This document shows positions 18,143 to 25,361 of a stretch of DNA of 25,361 nt, piece by piece. Positions within the stretch are counted from its first letter, which is position 1, and each line of letters begins with the position of its first letter. The notes under the pieces are model-generated. The model saw nothing but the letters and a program-made list of their open reading frames with translations, did no database searches and was not told the DNA's origin. The DNA is from Saccoglossus kowalevskii (taxonomy: Eukaryota; Hemichordata; Enteropneusta; Harrimaniidae), in assembly GCF_000003605.2 (NCBI RefSeq), contig NW_003123906.1:577930-603290 (forward strand), given 5' to 3'. The translations under genes and the position numbers were made by a program.

Positions 18143-18830
18143 TTTTTATTTCTATTTTGTTTTTGGTTGTTTTAAAATACATTTTATACCCTTTTTTATG
18201 TTCGTTTCAAATTCTATTTCCATTTCACTTTTCCATTTAACGGTGATTGGAGTATGGCACGAGTCACATCGAGTCAATCGTTGCTGACAGTCCCCATTTT
18301 TGGGTATAACGTGAGTTTTTATTTATTCATTTCGTGTTTGAAGTAAATAAAGAAGGGACAAGGAATGGGGTTCAAAACAAAAACGGATTTGAAACGAACA
18401 CGAATTTCAAAATGGGAATTGTTTTTAAATGAATTTTAAAATTAAAACAAAATTAAATTAAATAGAAATGGGTTATAAAATAAAAATGGATTTTATAATG
18501 AAAATGAATTTCGAAAAAAGCACTGAAATGGTTTTAAAACAAAATTAAATTTTAAAAACGAAAATGCATGAAAACGCGAGCCACCTCGGTTGCCATGCTC
18601 GAGTTCAAGGGTTATACATTCAGTAGCGTGGGTTTACGTTAAATGGGTCAATGTATTTAATTCGTAGTTTTGAATTGCAAAAATGCAAGTAAAAATAGAA
18701 AACGAAATCTAAAATGAGATGAAAATTTAACTCAAAAATGAAAATAGATTATTAAACGTAATTTAAAATAAAAGTGAAATCGCAAACGAAATTTAAAACA
18801 AAATTGAAATTGAAGTTTAATTATTGAACA
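18143..18830. repeat. Degenerate A-rich/T-rich repeat block with fold-back potential
   Basis: A T-rich arm (18143-18240; units like ttttgttttaaaat and ttccatttcact) is followed by A-rich arms (18340-18560 and 18680-18830; units like aaaacaaaattaaa and gaaatgg). The spacers carry related tags: gagtcacatcgag, gagccacctcgg and, inverted, gagccacatgg. It looks like an old, decayed minisatellite or repeated insertion. Confidence 0.6.
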
Positions 18831-19106
18831 CCATGTGGCTCGCCACTTGGATTTCCGTACTGTCTTTTGTAACGCATGTAAATTTAACGTATATTTCGTA
18901 CTTTTTAACGAAACTTGTAAAAGTACATTATATAATGACAATTAGTATAACCCATACTTATTACAGTTGGTGTCATGAGAAATACATGGTGTGTTAATAT
19001 TTATCTTACTGGCGCTTTATCTAGACACAGTGTCGCGTGTCATCGTATCGGAGGTAGACTTGGTTAAAGGCCTAGCGAACAAAACTCTTATAATTGTTAT
19101 GTTACA

Positions 19107-19261
19107 GCGGGAGGGTCGTCACCTGCGCACGCGCGGGAATTGAGTCCTAAGCGACGATAACAACACACGCTTAAAATGCAAAGGCTGGCGGGTAGACGCT
19201 TGTTTGTAAACAATGACACGCTATGACTATCTGACGCATGCGCAGGTGACGACTCCACCGC
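19107..19261 (+). mobile_element. GC-rich-ended MITE, copy 2
   Basis: Same orientation as, and very similar to, the copy at 1002-1154, differing by scattered substitutions and a small indel in the A-rich middle. The terminal inverted repeats begin gcgggagggtcgtcacctg and end caggtgacgactccaccgc. It lies in the gene-poor stretch. Two near-identical copies 18 kb apart argue for relatively recent mobilisation. Confidence 0.75.
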
Positions 19262-20499
19262 TTTAACTTCGGCTTTGTTAGACCCTGCCATAACATCGAC
19301 CACTGTGTTTTTCCAACGCTACAATGTCATCTGCTTCGTCACTATGGTAATAAAATGACTCGCCCTCTAGTGATATGTACGCCACGAACAAGGGAATATC
19401 TTTCGCTACTTTTGCTTATATGTAAAGATCATTTGCTTTGATCGTTCAGTTTCGCAACCCCTTTAACACTTTCCTAACATAGACAACAATTCTCCCACTA
19501 GCTCTTCCTCGATTTCCATCTTTCTCTCAGCACGACTGTCGTAGACATAATAACATCAAAATGCATATATATAGTCTTTAGTGCACTATGATTCATATCA
19601 ACAATAATATCAACAATGTTATAATTTGAACAGAATTAGTGAAATAGCTTACTTTGGGCACGGGCACAAGTTCGTGAACGTTTATGTCGTGAGCTTAATT
19701 GACGTACATTGACTGTATTCGTCGTATCTATACGTACACCATGTACCATCGGTATTTTTCACTGTCAGATTGTCGTAGGTTTTGATATTATAATCTTGTC
19801 CTGCAGTGCTTTCCTCAAACTGAATAACTGCTTCCTTCTAAATAGGAGTTTGCATGAGGACATTTCGTCGGTGTAAATATTTGATCACTACAATAGGTAC
19901 TACATCAACGTATGTAGCTCTAGATATAGCTCTGTTAACTGTCGGGCCATTATTGATACGATAAAATCGTTTGAATGAGATATTGTCCTCGATATGTAAC
20001 TTCCCTTTGACAGTCTACTTCACGGTACATTAGTCGGGATTTCTTTTTTGTTTTGTGAAAAATATAATGAATTTTCTATTTATAAGCGTGATCGTGAAAC
20101 CCTTATGACTGCGACTCTCATGAGCAAGGTTTTGATATGTCACGTCTGACTGTGATTGTCATAATACAAAGCGCCCTCGTAGTTCAGTTAACACATGTTA
20201 CTAGTGTCATGAATTTGTTTTCGCGTATCTGTTGACCGACTTAATTAGTTGATTATTAGCTGAATTGCTGTGTTATGTCTGTCATCGTTTAGGCCTATTT
20301 GAAGTTTTGGACGGAACTTGGCTCAGTGATTTGGAACTAATTACCAGATATCCGTCGATATTCTGACTATCAATTTTGACAGTTTATATCCATAGTTATT
20401 AATGTAGTGAACGATTAATCAAAAGATATGACGTATTCAGTGCTTTGTGTGATTGGCTTTATGATTGAAGGTTACGCCCTAGAGTCTTTTTATTGCATT

Positions 20500-20960
20500 G
20501 TAATTGGTTAGAGTTTTGAAAATGAATAAAGAGAGTTTGAGTTGGTCTTGGGGAGCACAGCACGATAGACGCAGTAGAGAGAGTGCAGTCCTGGAGAGTC
20601 GAGTCTAGAGCAGTCCTGGAGAGCCTTGGTGCGAGTCCAAGCACAGTCTTGGGCTAGTCTTGGGTCAGCCTTGTGATAGTCTTGGGGACTTTTCCCCAGG
20701 GCGCTGTGTCTTATAGAGTGCTCCACAGACCGACTAAGACGAGAGTTGAACCGTAGTTCGTTGTGCGTGTCTTATTTGACTGTAAAGTATAAGTGACTTT
20801 CCCGATCCCGTACCTCAAGGGGACGAGATATAGAGACGAGACGAGATTCCCCCCAGACACGTGTAGAGAACCCCGAGAGTAAGAAGATATTACCCCTGAT
20901 ACTAGCATAGACGACTTTCCCGGAAGCCCCCGGAAGTAGCGAGACTGAGGTGCAAAAATA
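20500..20960 (+). repeat. GC-richer GA/CT block with short imperfect repeats, possible LTR-like remnant
   Basis: After a CCAAT-type box on the - strand (attggtt, about 20509) and AATAAA (about 20526), the sequence turns purine-rich with repeats of agtcctggagag (twice) and agtcttggg (several times). A near-palindrome ggggacttttcccc (20684-20697) and later gactttcccg and ggaagcccccggaag follow. The composition differs sharply from its neighbours. An LTR is one explanation, but I found no matching flanks, primer-binding site or partner LTR. Confidence 0.35.
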
Positions 20961-21304
20961 CTCTTGCTTTGTCATGGCTGAAAAAAAAAATATGTCAGTT
21001 TGCTTATAGTCGATAGAAGGGAATTTTATTTTTGCGAAACGCCGTAGCTTCGACTTCCGGAAAAGTCATCTATATTTATTTTTTCAACACTTGAGGGCAC
21101 TGTTAACATAAAAGCAGGGATTTTGTAATTTTGTGGATATGCTCACGCGCACACTTCAAGTGAACAAACAACATGATGTGAACTACATTCGCACTTCTGA
21201 TAGGTACGTACAAAACGGGAAATTTGATATAATTTACACATAAAAAAAAGGAAGTGTATCCCCGGGGCAGAGCTACGTCATAAGACGCGCACCCTTGTAC
21301 CATG

Positions 21305-21590
21305 TTTTTTTACGGGCTTTGCGCGAGCCGCTGTGAAACGCCGGTCGATGAGCCGGTGAAAATAGCTAAATACGAGAAAACAGCACAAACTCAACTTTGA
21401 AATAATCCTGAATAACAAAATTTATATATGTTGCAAACACAGGGGTAATATTGTTACACTGTTCATCGGAGTCTCAACAACCATCCCAAAGTACAGTTTT
21501 CTGAGAGCGTTAGGCCTTTGTTTTCACCGTGCGTGATGGTTACCATGCTGTCAAAATACCCGGATGTCCCACCTCGAGGATATAACAAAA
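21305..21590. repeat. Dispersed repeat, copy 2 (related to 4667-4865)
   Basis: Same order of short matching blocks as copy 1, with extra sequence between them. No recombinase-like open frame was found upstream of this copy. Both copies are diverged, so this is an old family. Confidence 0.45.
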
Positions 21591-22077
21591 TATGCATGAA
21601 GGTAGTACGTATCGTATCGACCGACGCCTAGCGACGGTTAATGCGTTCCCGTACTGCATGTCTGTATACTGTGCGGTATTCCCGGATGGATTATATTATT
21701 TTCGGTTTCATATGTACTTGATCTCCGACAATGACTAAAATAAGATACTTTTGGTTCAATTCAAAATCAACTTTTCAAATTTACACATATGTAATAGCAA
21801 TTAATTTATTTAGTGAATACCACCTGAACCAAGTTCAACTCCCCTGAAACCACTGGGATTTGGACAAACTTATGTATTACAATAAATTGTCCTGGCGCGT
21901 TTCAACCCTTGGAATATTTTACTATAATAGGGCGTTTCTACATCGCGCGTTAAAATTTGCATATAACATTAGCGCGTAACAAAGTTGGGATAAAGGAAAT
22001 AGTGGTATAAATAAGGATCAGTGATTACTTGAAATCGATACCAGGAAGGAGGGGGTAAAAGAAAAGTTATATAACAA

Positions 22078-22098
22078 TTTATTATTTAATAATTTATT
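22078..22098 (-). terminator. Candidate poly(A) signals of the sulfotransferase gene
   Basis: Two AATAAA hexamers on this strand (plus-strand tttatt at 22078-22083 and 22093-22098) are the first after the stop codon at 22714, giving a 3' UTR of about 630 nt. A variant ATTAAA overlaps the stop codon and is too close to be likely. Confidence 0.35.
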
Positions 22099-22713
22099 AA
22101 GTTTGTCCAACTCCCTGTGCTGAAACGAACATTTATGTACGGCAAAACATTTAGGCCATATGGGAAAGACATGGCAAAAAGTTGAACAATTAGGTGTGGT
22201 GTGCGTCATGGCACCAACAATTTAAAATACCACGTATATATACACAAGTCGGCGAGTTGACGACACAAAACAAGTACCTTAGCTTTCTCGCTGTCTATTA
22301 AATAAGCAGTGTTATATATTGGTAAATTCCCCTCCACCCTCTGAGTATTTCGACGCTAAAATCGACTACACAACTTAATACGGACCAAGTACATAATTAA
22401 TGGCATAGCACGTACTAGGTTTACTTCTTGTATTTCAGTGCGACTGACCCAAATGTAAAAATTGCATTAGGTGATTGAAATAAACATTGTTGGCAATGAA
22501 TACTATTAAAACTTCCTCACTGTGCCATATCGGTGTTGCTGTTCGGTCCACTCTCGATAATGCGGTGCATGCGGCTCGAATAACTCCCATAGAAACGACT
22601 CATCGACTACTCATGTCATTCGTGTGTTTGTTTGTTTGTTACAGTAAACAAATCTAGACTCCAAAAAAATAATTGTGTATAACCTGCCATGACGTAATTC
22701 GGTATCAGTTTAA

Positions 22714-23871
22714 TTAAAGGGAAATATTAGTCGACATCACTTTTCCGAATATAGTTGGGTCCTGTCGAATTGCTATGTGTTTATACCAGTCCATAGACAA
22801 GCGTGTCAACTCCTGACAATACATCGAAAAGTTTGCGCTTACATATTCTACACGTTTTATTTTCAGTTTAGTAGCTTCCACTGCTTCTGATGTATTGCAC
22901 TGTTTATTGGTCTGCAGTAGACGCGATCGAAGGAAAGCTAAATCATCTTCAAATTCGGGTCCATACTCACTAATTCGTCTCCAAAGCGTTTCATTAAAAT
23001 ATCGGTAAAGCAGTACATCAGCCCGGGACCACTGATAAATTTGATGTCGCAATTCGTCTGTGATAATTTCACGATTTACACGTTGATTTTTAGCTAAATA
23101 TATAACATCGTCGACACTCCAATGAAACAGGCGGGTCAACAGTACGAGGGACTCGTCAAAGTATTCTGTAATCAACACCAAATCGAATTCCTTATTCAGC
23201 GTCTCTATTGTTTCGTTTACAAAAGTTTCATTACTTGTTTCACCGAGAGTTAATCCCAAGTCTCTGATCTGGTTATTGCGGCTGGAGGACTTGCCGCCAT
23301 TTTCGAAGTTAGAGGGTTGCCTCGTAAACAAGGAAATACCTGCCATTACATTCTTTCTGAGTTTAAAAAAGTTCATATGTGATTCTATTTGCCTCGCAGG
23401 TTCACGTAATATAGTGATGTATTTAGTATTTTCCTCCATTAATGAATCCATCCGATTTCTTGAATAGGTCACATGACCAGAAAGAATGTTGTATTTCCAG
23501 GTCTTGTTGTTTGCGCCCCCAAGTGGTGGTAAGAATTTGAGCGGATTTAAAGCCGTTTTTCTAAAATAACCATTCTTAGTGTTTTCCTTAGAAAATAAAA
23601 ATGACAGTTTGTTATCGTAGCCATAGCGACAAATTATGCAATGCAATGAAGTACTCCCCGTCTTGTGAGTTTTTATATACACGATATTAGTGATTGGTTG
23701 CATCAGGTGTCTTGCAGAGAAGTCGGGCCTCGTTCTGACGTCGACTAGCGACACGATTTTATATTTGTCCTGCATAACACTGTACCATGTCACTGCGGCA
23801 CCGGTGATGACACTGAGTATAAAGATCTGAACAAGCAAGCAGAACAAACAAACTGTTAATTGATACAGCAT
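22714..23871 (-). CDS. Galactose-3-O-sulfotransferase family protein (GAL3ST-like), single exon
   Basis: A 385-residue intact frame. The family transfers sulfate from PAPS to the 3-OH of galactose on glycolipids or glycoproteins in the Golgi. Residues about 5-30 are a hydrophobic signal anchor after a very short N-terminus, as in type II Golgi enzymes. The 5'-phosphosulfate-binding loop is K-T-H-K-T-G-S-T-S-L (67-76), and the 3'-phosphate-binding region I-T-I-L-R-E-P-A-R (152-160). The family block F-D-L-V-L-I-T-E-Y-F-D-E-S-L (229-242) is followed by H-W-S-V-D-D (250-255). Seven N-x-S/T sequons lie at 122, 214, 219, 293, 326, 347 and 382. The length is slightly below the usual 400-480. The exact acceptor sugar cannot be read from sequence. 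No frameshift or stop was found, so it appears functional. Confidence 0.9.
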   Translation of the reverse strand: MLYQLTVCLFCLLVQIFILSVITGAAVTWYSVMQDKYKIVSLVDVRTRPDFSARHLMQPITNIVYIKTHKTGSTSLHCIICRYGYDNKLSFLFSKENTKNGYFRKTALNPLKFLPPLGGANNKTWKYNILSGHVTYSRNRMDSLMEENTKYITILREPARQIESHMNFFKLRKNVMAGISLFTRQPSNFENGGKSSSRNNQIRDLGLTLGETSNETFVNETIETLNKEFDLVLITEYFDESLVLLTRLFHWSVDDVIYLAKNQRVNREIITDELRHQIYQWSRADVLLYRYFNETLWRRISEYGPEFEDDLAFLRSRLLQTNKQCNTSEAVEATKLKIKRVEYVSANFSMYCQELTRLSMDWYKHIAIRQDPTIFGKVMSTNISL

Positions 23872-23933
23872 GATGTAAGGGAATGTAAGGAGAGGATGAA
23901 ATAATATGACGATTCAATGACATGACTCCTTCA

Positions 23934-23945
23934 TTTATAAATAAC
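23934..23945 (-). promoter_or_regulatory. TATA-like element upstream of the sulfotransferase gene
   Basis: On the - strand this reads ttatttataaatg, about 65-70 bp upstream of the ATG. With typical spacing, transcription would start near 23905-23915, leaving a 5' UTR of about 40 nt. An upstream, spliced 5' UTR exon is the alternative. Confidence 0.35.
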
Positions 23946-23959
23946 AGCGTGGGTGGATA

Positions 23960-25361
23960 CAATTGTGCTTCATTAAATATTCATCATCATCAGATCAACA
24001 AGTTAAGCAATGTGATACGCGTACTTCCTACGTACTATTAACATACTATTAACATACTATTATAATTTAACTTTTCTACGTATTATACTAGTATTAATTG
24101 TTGTAATAACTTAGTACAAATGAACTGGCGAAGCAAATGGCCGCTAAAACCTTGTTGGGAGAAGTAGTATCTAGAGACTTTATTGCTCACTCAAACTGTT
24201 ATATATCTGGCTTCCAGTCATCAATATAATTTGATGTAGATTATGAAGAACTGGGAGACATAGCAATAGTTTGCGTGGAACAAATAGCAGGATAACTCAG
24301 AAACGTAATTGTATTCGATAATTTGAATAAACGACTTTGTTATAATAAGTGAGCTAATTGTTAAAGACACCAGTGTCTAACACTGTTTTGATAACATTAT
24401 TCAGTTATTTGACTTTGTGACTCATATTTTCCGGGATTGCATTCTAAATGCCAAATTTAATTGAATTGCTAATAAGAATAACATATGTTGTTGGCTTATG
24501 CAAATATAAATTTACGTAATCTGAATTTTGATATTCGTTTAAATAGTGATTTGTTTTATATAAAAACAGTAAAATGCAAATTATTACATACAATAGGCAT
24601 GGGCGATCAAATGTGTCTAATCGGCGTACAGGCAACACCTCAATTTACTACCATCAATATCATAATGATGATCGTATGACAAAATTGAAAATTACATTGG
24701 TCAAGGCTTCCCTGAAAATCTAGTTACATTCGGGACAGGGGAGAAAAAAGTAAAAGTTCCTTGTGAATAAATTCCTGTAAGACACTATGTAACAATAATG
24801 GTAAATAGCTTGTAAACTTCCTATATTTACTGTTTCTCGTGTTTTGTGTGGCGCTTTAGTCAAAGTCGTTTCTGCACCAAGTCAGCCAGTTAGCACGGCG
24901 AATTTGAATACTATGCCTTCACGATTCTGTCCACGGTGTTTCGCGAAAGCCTTTAAAATAGTATGTTTACAACTGAATTTTGATCAAAACTAGGAGTTAT
25001 AATGATAATTATTTTCTCTTAAATCAAATTTGGGCTATTCATCCGAAATAAATTCTTGTCATGAAGACACATTTTCCACAATGTATATCTTGTGTTATTT
25101 GGCAATTTGAAAAGGAGATTGAAATATTACTTAAAGTGCCTGTGAAATGGCTGCTATTTTCACGTCTAAAATTATCAATTGATACATAAATATTATTAAT
25201 TTTTATGTTTCTAAGCATAAATTATTTTTTTTAAGTGAAAAAATGTGTTTTAAACTCAGTCTACAGCAACTTTATTTTTTGTATTTTAAAACGAGGCTCC
25301 TCATTAGCTATTCATTGCCATACAGAAATTCCCCTTGTGACGTCAGAAAGGGAAGTTGCTG
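23960..25361. other. AT-rich intergenic DNA
   Basis: No supported gene. It holds an 11-bp repeat (actattaacat, about 2.5 units at 24034-24062), the possible MITE at 24126-24447, and a final segment with a TGACGTCA-like motif (gtgacgtcag, about 25337) that resembles a CRE site. The overlapping short open frames at 24444-24679 look like shadows. Confidence 0.5.
24126..24447. mobile_element. Possible MITE family B copy, degenerate
   Basis: One end reads gaagcaaatggccgctaaaa, close to the family B terminus. The other end, reversed, reads gaatgcaatcccggaaaa, a weak match. The interior was not compared in detail. It lies in the intergenic DNA on the promoter side of the sulfotransferase gene. Confidence 0.3.

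Larger units (their letters stand above)
17630..22070. other. Gene-poor region between the LDLa gene and the sulfotransferase gene
   Basis: No supported gene in about 4.4 kb. It contains the degenerate A-rich block (18143-18830), a MITE (19107-19261), a GA/CT-rich block (20500-20960) and a dispersed repeat (21305-21590). Open frames here are short, overlap on both strands and show no domain. Confidence 0.5.

Noticed and set aside
20459..20975. Several overlapping - strand open frames of 61-72 codons
   Set aside because: They are in different frames over a GA/CT-rich repeated block and show no consistent coding signal.
23276..23467. + strand open frame inside the sulfotransferase gene
   Set aside because: Opposite-strand shadow of a well-supported 385-codon gene.

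Overview
This is a window of nuclear DNA from an animal, most likely a marine invertebrate. The evidence is small phase-1 exons with GT-AG introns of about 0.3-2.3 kb, LDL-receptor class A (LDLa) modules, a Golgi galactose-3-O-sulfotransferase gene, AT-rich intergenic DNA, many MITE-like inverted-repeat elements and a Crypton-type transposon fragment. Nothing here fixes the phylum. There are no bacterial operons, CRISPR arrays, rRNAs or recognisable tRNAs.

Layout. (1) Positions 1 to about 1760, + strand: the 3' end of an LDLa gene, with two LDLa exons (172-279, 1201-1322), a 12-nt terminal coding exon (1516-1527) and two AATAAA signals. (2) About 1760-4900: intergenic DNA with a TGTGG-type microsatellite and a fragment matching the N-terminal region of Crypton/DUF3504 tyrosine-recombinase proteins (4297-4533). 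(3) About 4900-16916, - strand: a complete 11-exon gene model that I assembled by eye. The exons join in consistent phase into one 402-residue reading frame: a short cytoplasmic N-terminus, a basic patch, one transmembrane segment, a Ser/Thr-rich stalk, seven LDLa repeats and a stop two codons after the last repeat. Its introns hold three copies of one MITE family, a large TTCTG-type low-complexity block and a 164-bp sequence repeated three times in tandem. (4) About 17.0-22.0 kb: a long stretch without a convincing gene, holding a MITE copy, degenerate A-rich repeats and a GC-richer GA/CT block, plus weak candidates for small exons. (5) About 22.08-23.95 kb, - strand: an intact single-exon gene for a GAL3ST-family sulfotransferase of 385 residues, with TATA-like and polyadenylation signals. 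(6) 23.95-25.36 kb: AT-rich intergenic DNA.

How the genes relate. The two LDLa genes are convergent, and their last two LDLa exons match each other exon for exon, so they look like an inverted duplication of one ancestral gene. The type II, LDLa-only architecture resembles the stem of a type II membrane serine protease without the protease, and would suit a ligand-binding or endocytic surface receptor. The sulfotransferase is a separate transcription unit; nothing in the sequence links its function to the LDLa genes.
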